A stretch of DNA of 64,000 nucleotides from Collinsella sp. TM10-22 (GTDB lineage Bacteria > Actinomycetota > Coriobacteriia > Coriobacteriales > Coriobacteriaceae). The notes under the pieces were generated by a model that saw only the letters and a program-made list of their open reading frames with translations, was not told the origin of the DNA and searched no databases. Numbering within the stretch: position 1 is the first letter of the stretch; each line of letters starts with the position of its first letter. Both the position numbers and the translations under genes were made by a program. Location: positions 297,632 to 361,631 of the forward strand of contig NZ_QSOC01000001.1 of assembly GCF_003466125.1 (NCBI RefSeq), read 5' to 3'. This document shows positions 14,830-23,839 of the stretch, piece after piece.

Positions 14830-17076
14830 TTACTCGGCGTCGTGGTGACGGCGGGGCTTGCGGCCTCCGTTGTCGCCGGGACGGCGCGGACGGTCGCTGC
14901 GCTCGGAGCGCTCGCGACGCGGACGCTCACGGCGCTGGAAGTGCTCGACGTCGCCCTCGGAGGCACCCTCGGCGCGAGCCGGGGCCTCGGGCTTGTCAAG
15001 ACGATCGAGCGAGATCTTGCCGCGATCGTCGACCTCGATGACGACGACCTTGACCTCGTCGCCAACGTTGAGGACGTCCTCAACCTTCTCGACGCGGCCC
15101 TTGGCAACGCGGGAAATGTGCAGCAAGCCGTCCTTACCGGGCAGCAGGTTGACAAAGGCGCCGAAGGGCTGGATGGAGACCACACGACCGGTGTACTCCT
15201 CGCCCGGCTCGGGAACCTTGATTATGAGCTTGATGCGCTCGACGGCCTGGTCCACGGACTCGCCGGTGCCGCCGACAAAGACGGTGCCGTCCTCCTGGAT
15301 GTCAACCGAAGCGCCGGTCTCGTCCTGGATGCCGCGGATGACCTTACCGCCGGAACCGATGACGTCGCGGATCTTATCGGTCGGAACCTGGATGGAGACG
15401 ATGCGCGGAGCGGTGCTGCGCGTGGTATGACGCGGCTCGGGGATCACATCGAGCATCTTCTGCAGGATGTACGCACGACCCTCCTTGGCCTGCTGCAGGG
15501 CGCGGGCCAGGATGTCGAAGGTAAGGCCGGTGGCCTTGTTGTCCATCTGCAGGGCGGTAATGCCCTCGGTGGTGCCGGTGACCTTAAAGTCCATGTCGCC
15601 CAGGAAGTCCTCGAGACCCTGGATATCCGACAGGACCACGGTCTTACCCTCCTCCTGGATCAGGCCCATGGCGATACCGGAGACCGGGCGCTTAATGGGC
15701 ACGCCGCCGTCCATAAGGGCGAGCGTGGAACCGCAGGTCGAAGCCATCGAAGAGGAGCCGTTGGACTCCATGACCTCGGAGACCACGCGGATGGCGTAGG
15801 GGAACTCGTTTTCGTCGGGGAGCACCGGAAGCAGGGCGCGCTCGGCCAAGTTGCCGTGACCGATCTCGCGGCGCTTGGGGCTGCCCATGCGACCGGTCTC
15901 GCCGGTGCAGAACGGCGGGAAGTTGTAGTGGTGCATGTAGCGCTTGCCCTCGGTGGGCTCGATGGTATCCAGACGCTGGCCCTCGTTAAGCATGCCGAGT
16001 GACAAGACAGAGAGCACCTGGGTCTGACCGCGCTGGAACAGGCCGGAGCCGTGAACGAGCGGCAGGTAGTTGTCCTTCACCATGATGGGACGGATCTCGT
16101 CGGCGGCACGGCCGTCAACGCGCTCGCCGGTCTCGACGACCATGGTGCGCATGGCCTTCTTCTCGAGCTTCTTCAGCGCCACGGGAATCTCGCGCTCCCA
16201 AGCGGCCTGCTCCTCCTCGGTGAACTCGGCGCGGATGGACTCCTTCAGGGCCTCGACTTTGCCGATACGGGAGAGCTTGTCGGCGTCGCGCAGGGCGGCT
16301 GCCATCTCGTCGTAGTGGGCGAAGATGCGCTCCTGGACCTCCTCGACGGGCTGATCGAGCGGGTACTCCTTCTTGACGATGGGGCCGTTGACCTGCTCCC
16401 ACTCGGCGACGAACTCGTCTTGAGCCTGGCAGAAGGCGGCAAGGGCCTCCTGGCCAAACTTCATGGCGGCGAGCATGTCGTCCTCGGAGATCTCCTCGGC
16501 GCCGGCCTCGACCATCGAGATGAAGTCGGCAGAGCCGCCCAGCTCCAGGTCCAGATCGGAGTTCTCGCGCTCCTCGTAGGTGGGGTTGACGATAAATTCG
16601 CCGGTCTCCACGTTACGACCGATGCGCACGCAGGCAAGCGGGCCCTCGAAGGGCACGCCGCCGAGCGTCATGGCCAGAGAGGCACCCATAACGTTGATGA
16701 CGTCAAAGGGGTTGACCTGGTCGGCGACAAGCGAGGTGGCGACGATGTGCACCTCGTTGCGGAAGCCGTCCGGGAAGCTCGGGCGAATCGGACGGTCGAT
16801 CATGCGCGCGGTGAGCGTGGCCTTCTCGCTGGGACGGCCCTCACGCTTAAGGTAGCCACCCGGGATGCGGCCAGCGGCGTACATCTTCTCGTTGAAGTCG
16901 ACGGTCAGCGGGAAGAAGTCGTAGTTCTTGCGCTCCTTGGAGACGACCACGGTGTCGAGCATCGTGGTATCGCCCTGCTTGACCAGGCAGGCGCCGGTGG
17001 CCTGCTTGGCAAGCTCGCCCGACTCAAAGGTGTAGGTCTTGCCGTACAGCTCAAAGGTCTTGGATACGAGTGTCAT
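14830..17076 (-). CDS. pnp: Polyribonucleotide nucleotidyltransferase (PNPase)
   Basis: PNPase is the phosphorolytic 3'-5' exonuclease of the degradosome. The 748-residue protein has two RNase PH cores (first around 10-230, second around 330-560, with GTTEGITALQMD), a KH domain (VIGSGGKVIRGIQDETGA) and an S1 domain (GEEYTGRVVSIQPFGAFVNL). The last 50 residues are a basic, Arg-rich tail (RRERPRRERSERSDRPRR) beyond the S1 domain, plausibly disordered and RNA-binding. It follows rpsO, the classical rpsO-pnp order, and ends at a strong terminator. Confidence 0.97.
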   Translation of the reverse strand: MTLVSKTFELYGKTYTFESGELAKQATGACLVKQGDTTMLDTVVVSKERKNYDFFPLTVDFNEKMYAAGRIPGGYLKREGRPSEKATLTARMIDRPIRPSFPDGFRNEVHIVATSLVADQVNPFDVINVMGASLAMTLGGVPFEGPLACVRIGRNVETGEFIVNPTYEERENSDLDLELGGSADFISMVEAGAEEISEDDMLAAMKFGQEALAAFCQAQDEFVAEWEQVNGPIVKKEYPLDQPVEEVQERIFAHYDEMAAALRDADKLSRIGKVEALKESIRAEFTEEEQAAWEREIPVALKKLEKKAMRTMVVETGERVDGRAADEIRPIMVKDNYLPLVHGSGLFQRGQTQVLSVLSLGMLNEGQRLDTIEPTEGKRYMHHYNFPPFCTGETGRMGSPKRREIGHGNLAERALLPVLPDENEFPYAIRVVSEVMESNGSSSMASTCGSTLALMDGGVPIKRPVSGIAMGLIQEEGKTVVLSDIQGLEDFLGDMDFKVTGTTEGITALQMDNKATGLTFDILARALQQAKEGRAYILQKMLDVIPEPRHTTRSTAPRIVSIQVPTDKIRDVIGSGGKVIRGIQDETGASVDIQEDGTVFVGGTGESVDQAVERIKLIIKVPEPGEEYTGRVVSIQPFGAFVNLLPGKDGLLHISRVAKGRVEKVEDVLNVGDEVKVVVIEVDDRGKISLDRLDKPEAPARAEGASEGDVEHFQRRERPRRERSERSDRPRRPGDNGGRKPRRHHDAE

Positions 17077-17179
17077 TGTTCTCCTTTACCCCACAGGCCC
17101 CTTGCCTGCGGGCTTCTCATGTGACGCGGGCCCCCTGCCCCCGCCACGCTTCAGAGCGTGATTGTTCACGCCCTTACAC

Positions 17180-17211
17180 AAAAAGAGCGCCCCGCTGCGC
17201 AGGACGCTCTT
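17180..17211 (-). terminator. rpsO terminator
   Basis: Minus strand: AGAGCGTCCTGCGCAGCGGGGCGCTCT followed in register by TTTTTG, a GC-rich stem with U-tract 16 nt after the rpsO stop. Partial read-through into pnp is usual for this pair; pnp may also have its own promoter in 17077-17180. Confidence 0.75.
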
Positions 17212-17225
17212 AGCATGTACAAATC

Positions 17226-17504
17226 CTACTGGATGTTGTCGCGGATGCCCAGAGCCTTGATGAGCTCACGGTACTCGACGATGTCGTTCTTCTTGATGTA
17301 GGAGAGAAGACGACGACGACGGCCGACGAGCATGAGCAGGCCACGACGGGTGTGGAAGTCCTTCTGGTGGGACTTCATGTGCTCGGTCAGCTCCTTGATG
17401 CGCTCGGTCAGGATGGCGACCTGAACCTTGGGGTTACCGGTGTCGACCGGGGAGTTACCGAACTGGGCGGTCAGCTCCGCCTTGCGCTCTTTGGAAACAG
17501 TCAT
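17226..17504 (-). CDS. rpsO: 30S ribosomal protein S15
   Basis: S15 binds 16S rRNA and organises the central domain of the small subunit. The 92-residue protein shows the family segments TGNPKVQVAILTERIKELTEH, split as TGNPKVQVAIL and HMKSHQKDFHTRRGLLMLVG, and RRRLLSYIKKNDIVEYRELI. The start at 17504 (MTVSKERK) with AAAGGTGAAAC upstream is preferred over a longer frame of unrelated sequence. In many bacteria S15 represses its own translation through a leader pseudoknot; no such structure was verified here. Confidence 0.96.
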   Translation of the reverse strand: MTVSKERKAELTAQFGNSPVDTGNPKVQVAILTERIKELTEHMKSHQKDFHTRRGLLMLVGRRRRLLSYIKKNDIVEYRELIKALGIRDNIQ

Positions 17505-17642
17505 TGTTTCACCTTTCGTTTTGCGTCGCCATCGGGCGACTCGATTCGCCTCGGACTGGGAAGCCGCCGGTGGAGCGAGCATCCAAGGTCGAGGTACTAA
17601 CAGGGCGGTATGTTACCACAAGCAGCCCGCGTCTGTGCATCA

Positions 17643-18392
17643 TCACCGACCCAACATGAATTCCATCGCACGGAGGCGCTGATCGGTGTACGTCGCAGCC
17701 CAAACATGTGAAAGCCCCAACAAAAAGGCAGCGGTATGGGGGTCGACCCTCTCGGCCATAAGCGCATCGAAGGTCATGGACATGAGGGCGCGCAGCCACG
17801 CGACCTCACCGGTCGACACCAGCTCGGCACCCGGAACGCTCGACGCACACGACCCGCACATGAGCCCGCCGGCCTGGGGCGAAAAATACGACAGCATAGG
17901 GTCTCCGCACAGCACGCAAGCCGAAAAATCGGGTCGGTAGCCAACGTGCGATAGCAGCTTAAAGACATATGCCGCCACGAGCAGGTCCATATGCGCCGCG
18001 TCGAGCCCGCCGCCCACCAGGGCAAGCGCCCGCTGCGTGATGGCAAAGGTAAACGGATCCTCGGCGTCCTCGAACGAGCACACGCGCGCGACCTCGGCGA
18101 TCGCGCTTGCGGCGCAGGTCGTCTCGTAATCGGGCGCGGCGCCGAGCGGCGCCTCCACAAGCTCGGCCTGGGAAACCACATCGAGCGAGCGTCCATGTGC
18201 GAGCAGCATATCGACGGTACAGAACAGCTCGCAGCGCGCTGCCAAGCGCCCACCGGGTTTGCGCGCGCCCTTTGCCACGGCACGAACCTGCCGACCCCGC
18301 TCGTCAAGCATCGTCAAGATCAGGTCGGTCTCTTTGAGCTTAGTCTTATCGAGCACGAGCACTTTCGTGCGATATGTGCGAGAGCCTGCCAT
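17643..18392 (-). CDS. recO: DNA repair protein RecO
   Basis: RecO works with RecR (and RecF) to load RecA on SSB-coated single strands. The 249-residue protein has the N-terminal OB fold (YRTKVLVLDKTKLKETDLIL ... ARKPGGRLAARCELF) and a C-terminal helical domain with a four-cysteine zinc site (CVLCGDP and CGSC around residues 175-200). It is the last gene of the lepA-to-recO run, 14 nt after era. The intergenic stretch to rpsO has no clear terminator. Confidence 0.93.
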   Translation of the reverse strand: MAGSRTYRTKVLVLDKTKLKETDLILTMLDERGRQVRAVAKGARKPGGRLAARCELFCTVDMLLAHGRSLDVVSQAELVEAPLGAAPDYETTCAASAIAEVARVCSFEDAEDPFTFAITQRALALVGGGLDAAHMDLLVAAYVFKLLSHVGYRPDFSACVLCGDPMLSYFSPQAGGLMCGSCASSVPGAELVSTGEVAWLRALMSMTFDALMAERVDPHTAAFLLGLSHVWAATYTDQRLRAMEFMLGR

Positions 18393-18406
18393 ATGCGTTC
18401 GAAAGG

Positions 18407-19435
18407 CTAGTCTTCGGCGCTATACCCAAAACGGCGAATCTGAGCCTCGTCGTCGCGCCAACCGGCCTTGACCTTTACGTCCAGCTCCAAAAAGACCTGC
18501 GTGCCAAAGATGCGTTCAAGATCACGACGGGCGTCGATGCCGATATGCTTGATCATCTCGCCGCCCTTGCCGATGATGATGCCCTTTTGGCCCTCACGCT
18601 CGACGTAAATGGTGGCGTGCACGCGCAACACCTTTTTGGTCTGCTCGAGCGCATCACAGATCACGCCCACGGAATGCGGAATCTCATCACGGGTGCGGCG
18701 AAGAACCTTCTCGCGCACAAACTCGGCAACGAGCGTCTCGTCGGAAGCATCGGTGCCCATGTCCTCGGGGAACCAGCGAGGACCCTCGGGCAAAAAGTGC
18801 GCAACGGTCTCGATGAAGGCATCGACGTTAAAGTTCTTGACCGACGACGTCACGATCTCGTCGTCATAGTCCATGAGCTCGTGGGCTGCCTTGAGCTGCT
18901 CCATGACCTGTGCGGGGTCGGCCTCATCGGCCTTGGTGAGCACCAGGACCTTCTTGCAGCGGGCGCTCTTGACGCGCTCGGCAACCCAGGCATCTCCCCT
19001 GCCGATCGGCTTGGTGGCGTCAATCAAAAACGCGACGACGTCAACATCGTTCAGTTCGAACAGCGCACTCTTGTTGAGCTCGGAACCCAGGCCATCCTTG
19101 GGCTTATGAATACCCGGGGTATCGACAAAGACCAGCTGGTAGCCGGGACGATTGACGACGGCGCGCATACGGCGGCGGGTCGTCTGTGCCACCGGCGAGG
19201 TGATGGCAACCTTTTTGCCGTAGCAGGCATTAAGTAACGTGGACTTGCCGGCGTTGGGGCGACCGACCAGGGCCACGAAGCCGCTGCGGAAACCGGGTTC
19301 CACGTCACCAAAGCCCATAGGACCGTCATCCTCGTCGCATAGGGCGTCGAGTTCCTCATCGCTCATGCCCTCAAACGGGTCGAATTCCTCGACCTCGTCC
19401 AGAACCTCATCGGTAGGCTGCATATTGTCGGACAT
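18407..19435 (-). CDS. era: GTPase Era
   Basis: Era is an essential GTPase in 16S rRNA 3'-end maturation. The 342-residue protein has G1 GRPNAGKST (58-66), the G3 DTPGIHKPK, G4 TKAD and a C-terminal KH domain with GQKGIIIGKGGEMIKHIG. The usual length is about 300; the extra is an acidic N-terminal extension of about 50 residues (rich in Asp/Glu, MSDEELDALCDEDDGP) ahead of the G domain. It is in the conserved ybeY-dgkA-era-recO series. Confidence 0.95.
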   Translation of the reverse strand: MSDNMQPTDEVLDEVEEFDPFEGMSDEELDALCDEDDGPMGFGDVEPGFRSGFVALVGRPNAGKSTLLNACYGKKVAITSPVAQTTRRRMRAVVNRPGYQLVFVDTPGIHKPKDGLGSELNKSALFELNDVDVVAFLIDATKPIGRGDAWVAERVKSARCKKVLVLTKADEADPAQVMEQLKAAHELMDYDDEIVTSSVKNFNVDAFIETVAHFLPEGPRWFPEDMGTDASDETLVAEFVREKVLRRTRDEIPHSVGVICDALEQTKKVLRVHATIYVEREGQKGIIIGKGGEMIKHIGIDARRDLERIFGTQVFLELDVKVKAGWRDDEAQIRRFGYSAED

Positions 19436-19447
19436 GGGAATCCCTTT

Positions 19448-19825
19448 CTAAATAAAGCCAAGCGCGTGGGCAAATACCAGCACGCCCACAATCGCGGCGG
19501 TGATGGAAAGAACGTATACAGAGGCGGCGGCGATGTCCTTCGCACGCTTGGCCAGCGGATGAAGTTCCTGGGTCGCCAGGTCGACGATGGCCTCCATAGC
19601 GGTGTTGCACAGCTCGCCGTGAATCACCAGGCCACAACAGATGATAATCGTGGCCCACTCGGCAATGTCGAGCCCCACGATGCAGCCGGCAACGACGGTG
19701 CACACGCCCGCAACGAGCATGACCTTAATGTTGCGCTCGGTCTTGACGGCGGTGACGAAGCCCTCCATGGCGTAGGAAAACGACTTTAAGAAGGACGGAT
19801 GGTCCTTGTTCGATCCGGGAATCAT
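19448..19825 (-). CDS. dgkA: Diacylglycerol/undecaprenol kinase, DgkA family
   Basis: The 125-residue integral membrane kinase has the DgkA signature E-x-CNTAMEAIVDLA at about 71-85 and three TM helices. In Gram-positive bacteria this enzyme phosphorylates undecaprenol to recycle the cell wall lipid carrier. Together with UppS in this window it supplies undecaprenyl phosphate. It lies between ybeY and era, the usual place. Confidence 0.92.
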   Translation of the reverse strand: MIPGSNKDHPSFLKSFSYAMEGFVTAVKTERNIKVMLVAGVCTVVAGCIVGLDIAEWATIIICCGLVIHGELCNTAMEAIVDLATQELHPLAKRAKDIAAASVYVLSITAAIVGVLVFAHALGFI

Positions 19826-19834
19826 AGACGGCTC

Positions 19835-20344
19835 CTAGTCGTGGACGTGGTTGGTGATGGGGCCGACGTGGACTAGCTTGGGGTCCTCGCCGCGCTCGAG
19901 CGCCAGATCGCGCAGGATGGCGTCCTCGCGGGCCTCCATGACCTCGGCCTCGTCGTCCTCGATGTGGTCATAGCCCAGCAAGTGCAGCATGCCGTGTACG
20001 AGCATCAGACGGCACTCGCCAGCGGGGCTATTGCCAAAACCGGGGGCCTGACGGGCAATAACCTGCGGGGCCAAGATAATATCGCCGAGCTCGAGCGTCT
20101 CATCGGCGGGAATATCCTCGTCAAAGGCCGAATCGCACTCGAACGAGAGTACATCGGTGGGGCGGTCGATACCGCGCCACTCGTGGTTGAGCCCGTGCAT
20201 CTCGTCCTCGTCGACATACGAAAGGGAAATCTCGACTTCACGTTCAACGCCCTCAGCGGCGAGCACAACCTCGCAGATGTGTTCCACCTCTTGCGCGTCG
20301 AGCAGCGTATCGAGCTCGGCATCGTTGCTGATCAATACACTCAA
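19835..20344 (-). CDS. ybeY: Endoribonuclease YbeY
   Basis: YbeY is a zinc-dependent nuclease in 16S rRNA 3' maturation and ribosome quality control. The metal motif HGMLHLLGYDH is complete. The start appears to be TTG at 20344, overlapping the phoH stop (TTGA), with AAAGGAG at a good distance; no ATG gives a full-length protein. Length is 169 residues, normal for the family. Confidence 0.93.
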   Translation of the reverse strand: MSVLISNDAELDTLLDAQEVEHICEVVLAAEGVEREVEISLSYVDEDEMHGLNHEWRGIDRPTDVLSFECDSAFDEDIPADETLELGDIILAPQVIARQAPGFGNSPAGECRLMLVHGMLHLLGYDHIEDDEAEVMEAREDAILRDLALERGEDPKLVHVGPITNHVHD

Positions 20345-21327
20345 CGGGACTCCTTTCGGTCGCGCGAGCGTTGCTCACGCATATCATCATAAGCATCGTA
20401 TGCCTCGACGATACGACCCACCAAGGCATGGCGCACCACGTCGGCATGCTCCAGGTGCGCAAACGCCACATCGTCGACACGGCCCAAAATCCGCTCAACG
20501 TCGGCAAGACCGCCACGACGACCCACCAGATCGCGCTGGCTCAGGTCGCCGGTAATCACGAACTTGGAGTTAAAGCCCAAGCGCGTCAGGAACATCTTCA
20601 TCTGCGCGGGCGTGGTATTTTGTGCCTCGTCGAGTACCACGAAGGCATCGCTCAGCGTACGGCCGCGCATGTAGGCGAGCGGGGCAATCTCGATCACACC
20701 GTGTTCCATAAGCTCATCGGTGCGCTCGCGATCCATCATGTCAAAAAGGGCGTCGTAGAGCGGGCGCATATACGGGTCGATCTTTTCCTCGAGGGTGCCG
20801 GGCAAAAAGCCCAGGTTCTCCCCCGCCTCGACAACCGGGCGCGTCAAGATTAGGCGACCCACCTCATGACGCTTAAGCGCGGCGACGGCGAGCGCCATGG
20901 CCAGATAGGATTTACCGGTACCGGCAGGACCCAAACCAAAGGTTATCGTATGCGAACGAATGGCGTCCACATAGCGCTTTTGCCCGAGCGTCTTGGGGCG
21001 AATGACGCGGCCGCGATACGAAAGCAGCACGTCCTCGCGAAGCGACGTAGCCTCGTGCTCACCGTCGCGCAAGACGGCCAGGCAACGCGAGACATCGTCG
21101 GCAGAAAGGGTACGGCCGGCCGCCGCCTCGCGAAAAGCATGTTCGAAAAAGCGCGCCACGAGCTCGACCTCGTCCGGGTCACCGCTCACGGCGATGCTAT
21201 CGCCACGGGCGACCACATGGGCGCGAACCAAGCTCTCGAGCGCACGAAGGACGCCGTCGCCGGCGCCCAAAACGCGCGAGGGGTCAATTCCCTCGGGAAC
21301 GGTAAGTCTAATCTTCGAGGCTTCCAT
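20341..21327 (-). CDS. phoH: PhoH family ATPase
   Basis: PhoH proteins are P-loop ATPases, probably RNA helicase-like, routinely linked to ybeY. The 328-residue protein has an N-terminal KH-like region, Walker A GPAGTGKSYLAM, the Walker B-like segment DAFVVLDEAQNTTPAQMKMF and GDLSQRDL. The ATG at 21327 is chosen: GGGAGGTTC precedes it and it gives the usual MEASKIRL start, overlapping the end of mtaB by about 20 nt. Confidence 0.92.
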   Translation of the reverse strand: MEASKIRLTVPEGIDPSRVLGAGDGVLRALESLVRAHVVARGDSIAVSGDPDEVELVARFFEHAFREAAAGRTLSADDVSRCLAVLRDGEHEATSLREDVLLSYRGRVIRPKTLGQKRYVDAIRSHTITFGLGPAGTGKSYLAMALAVAALKRHEVGRLILTRPVVEAGENLGFLPGTLEEKIDPYMRPLYDALFDMMDRERTDELMEHGVIEIAPLAYMRGRTLSDAFVVLDEAQNTTPAQMKMFLTRLGFNSKFVITGDLSQRDLVGRRGGLADVERILGRVDDVAFAHLEHADVVRHALVGRIVEAYDAYDDMREQRSRDRKESR

Positions 21328-22600
21328 GAACCTCCCTACATGCATGGACCAAGCCGGAATCATCGACTCCGATGATAGTAACATCGAGCAGGCACGGAGC
21401 TGTAAGTCCACAGGTATCGTCAAGACGGGCATGATGGAACGAGCCGAGTGTCAGGTTGTCACCATACTCGAGCACGGCGCGCTCAACGGTTCCCACGCGA
21501 CGATGAGCGTCGGCAATGGCGAGCTCCTGAGCAGCCGCGCGCATGCGGCGGCTGCGCTCGGCCATGACCTCAGGTGGTACCTGGTCGGGCATGTCGGCGG
21601 CGAGGGTGCCGGGGCGCTTGCTATAGCGGAACACGTGCATGCGCGAAAAGCCCACGCGACGGCATAGCGCCAGCGACTCCTCGAACTCCTCATCCGTCTC
21701 ACCGGGAAAACCGACGATAACGTCGCACGAAAGAGACGCCTGCGGCAGGTTGGCGCGAATCATGCGCACCGTGTCCTCAAAGGCCTCGGCGCTATAGGGA
21801 CGGCCCATGCGATGCAGGGTCGCCGTGCAGCCAGACTGCACGGGCAGGTGCAAAAACGGGGCGATACGCTGCGGATAGCGAGCCATAACCTTAAGCAGGC
21901 GCTCAGAGATATCCATGGGCTCGACCGAGGAAATGCGCACATGCGGAATAGACGTGCGCTCCATAATGGCCTCGAGCAGCTCATCGATTTCGACATGTTC
22001 ATCGGTCGCGCTCTTGCCGTCATAGGCACCCAGATTCACGCCGGTCAACACGACCTCGGGCACGCCGGCCTCCTGGGCCTCGCGAACTTGCTCGAGCACG
22101 GACTCGACGGGCACGGAGCGCTCGGGGCCGCGTGCCTTCCACACAATGCAATAGGTGCAGCGATGGTTGCAGCCGTCCTGAATCTTCACGCCCAGGCGAG
22201 AGCGACCGAGCGCATCGACCACCTCGCCATCACTGCAGGCTGGAACACTATCGGACTCAACGCCCAGCACCTCGCAGACACGTTCGGCGACATCCATCTT
22301 GGACGGCTCGGCGATCACGCGATCCGAAAGCTCCAGCAGTTCCTCGGGATGCAAATTGACCACGCATCCGGTCACGACCACATAGGGGTCGTTTGGATGG
22401 GCCAGCGCATGACGGACGGCCTTACGGGTCTTGGCCTCGGCCTCGCCCGTAACGGCACAGGTGTTAATGACGATCAGATCGGCATCCTGGGGCTCCACCA
22501 TGGCAAAGCCCAGGCGCATAAGATCGGCAGTGATACGGTCAGACTCAACCCGGTTGACACGACATCCGAGGTTGACGACGGAAATATGGGGTGCGAGCAC
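21308..22600 (-). CDS. mtaB: tRNA (t6A37) methylthiotransferase MtaB
   Basis: MtaB (YqeV) converts t6A37 to ms2t6A in tRNAs reading ANN codons. The 430-residue radical SAM protein has N-terminal NLGCRVNRVESD, radical SAM motif CNHRCTYCIVWKARGPERS and a short TRAM domain. The NLGCxVN motif and the position beside dnaJ and phoH separate it from MiaB and RimO. It follows dnaJ by 9 nt. Confidence 0.93.
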   Translation of the reverse strand: MLAPHISVVNLGCRVNRVESDRITADLMRLGFAMVEPQDADLIVINTCAVTGEAEAKTRKAVRHALAHPNDPYVVVTGCVVNLHPEELLELSDRVIAEPSKMDVAERVCEVLGVESDSVPACSDGEVVDALGRSRLGVKIQDGCNHRCTYCIVWKARGPERSVPVESVLEQVREAQEAGVPEVVLTGVNLGAYDGKSATDEHVEIDELLEAIMERTSIPHVRISSVEPMDISERLLKVMARYPQRIAPFLHLPVQSGCTATLHRMGRPYSAEAFEDTVRMIRANLPQASLSCDVIVGFPGETDEEFEESLALCRRVGFSRMHVFRYSKRPGTLAADMPDQVPPEVMAERSRRMRAAAQELAIADAHRRVGTVERAVLEYGDNLTLGSFHHARLDDTCGLTAPCLLDVTIIGVDDSGLVHACREVHGSLED

Positions 22601-22609
22601 GCGGGCTCC

Positions 22610-23758
22610 TTAATCGAGGATATCGTCGAGGGCACTCTTGATACGGTCGGTCACCGACTTCTTACCGGAAGCGACGTCATCGCCCATCTCATCGGCAAAA
22701 GCACGGAGCAGCTCGCGCTGCTTATTGGAAAGATTGGTGGGAACGACCACGCGCAGTTGCACGATCAGGCGGCCACGCGAACCGCCACCGCCAATGCGCG
22801 GCATGCCGTAATTATTGACGCTCACGGTGTCGCCGTACTGGGCACCGGCGGGAACCGTCACCTTAACGACCTCGTCGGGCATAATGCCCTCGACCTCGAT
22901 CTCGCAGCCGAGCGCAGCCTGTGCAATCGAAATACCGCTCACGAGGTACAGGTCGTCACCGTTGCGCTTAAAGCGCTCGTGGTCGGCGACGCGCACGTTG
23001 ACAATCAAGTCGCCCGAAGGCTCGCCGCGAAGGCCGGCCTCGCCAAAGCCGCTCACACGCAGCTGGCGACCGGTCGAAACGCCGGCGGGAATATCGATGT
23101 CGATCTTTTCATGCGAAGGCGTGCGGCCCTGACCGTCGCAGGTCTCGCAGGGATGGTCGATAACCGTGCCCTCGCCATGGCAGTCGGGGCAAGGCGAGGA
23201 GGACTGAACCTGGCCCAGGAACGAACGCTGGACCGTCGTGACATAGCCCGTACCGTGGCAGCGGCCGCACTGCTTTTCCTGTGCACCCTCGGCCCTACCG
23301 GTGCCATTGCAATCCTCACAGGGAGCAAGGCGGTCATAACTAATCGTCTTTTTGCAACCGAGCGCCGCCTCCTCAAGGGTCACCGAAAGAGAGATGGCCA
23401 TATCGCGGCCGCGACGACGCTCACGACGGCTGCGGGCGCCACCGCCGGCACCGCCGCCAAAAAACGACGAGAACAAGTCGTCCATGCCCATGCCACCAAA
23501 GATATCGTTGATATCGACGTAGCCCGAACCACCAGGGCCGTCGACAGTGCCATAACGGTCGTAGTTAGCACGCTTCTGCTCATCGGAAAGAACGGAATAG
23601 GCCTCGTTGAGCTCCTTGAACTTGGCCTCAGCATCGGGGTCGTCCGAAACGTCCGGGTGTACGGTACGGGCCTTCTTTAGAAACGCGCGCTTAATCGTCC
23701 GCGCGTCGGCATCCTTGTCAACGCCAAGTACCTCGTAGTAATCCCTATTTTCCGACAC
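22610..23758 (-). CDS. dnaJ: Chaperone DnaJ
   Basis: Classical type I DnaJ: J domain with HPD (residues 30-40), Gly-rich region (GGGAGGG), four CxxCxGxG zinc repeats (CEDCNGTG, CGRCHGTG, CPDCHGEG, CETCDGQG) and the C-terminal substrate-binding domains. It stimulates DnaK ATPase. GTG at 23758 is taken as start: GGAAGG is correctly spaced and the protein then begins MSENRDYYEVLGV. dnaK and grpE are not adjacent. The gene lies 81 nt after the membrane DnaJ paralogue. Confidence 0.93.
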   Translation of the reverse strand: MSENRDYYEVLGVDKDADARTIKRAFLKKARTVHPDVSDDPDAEAKFKELNEAYSVLSDEQKRANYDRYGTVDGPGGSGYVDINDIFGGMGMDDLFSSFFGGGAGGGARSRRERRRGRDMAISLSVTLEEAALGCKKTISYDRLAPCEDCNGTGRAEGAQEKQCGRCHGTGYVTTVQRSFLGQVQSSSPCPDCHGEGTVIDHPCETCDGQGRTPSHEKIDIDIPAGVSTGRQLRVSGFGEAGLRGEPSGDLIVNVRVADHERFKRNGDDLYLVSGISIAQAALGCEIEVEGIMPDEVVKVTVPAGAQYGDTVSVNNYGMPRIGGGGSRGRLIVQLRVVVPTNLSNKQRELLRAFADEMGDDVASGKKSVTDRIKSALDDILD

Positions 23759-23839
23759 GACCGAATCCTTCCAACTTTCATTATTGTCACAGTGCGTCCT
23801 ATACCCAAGCTGGGCCGACCGCAAACAGAGGGTTTGATG

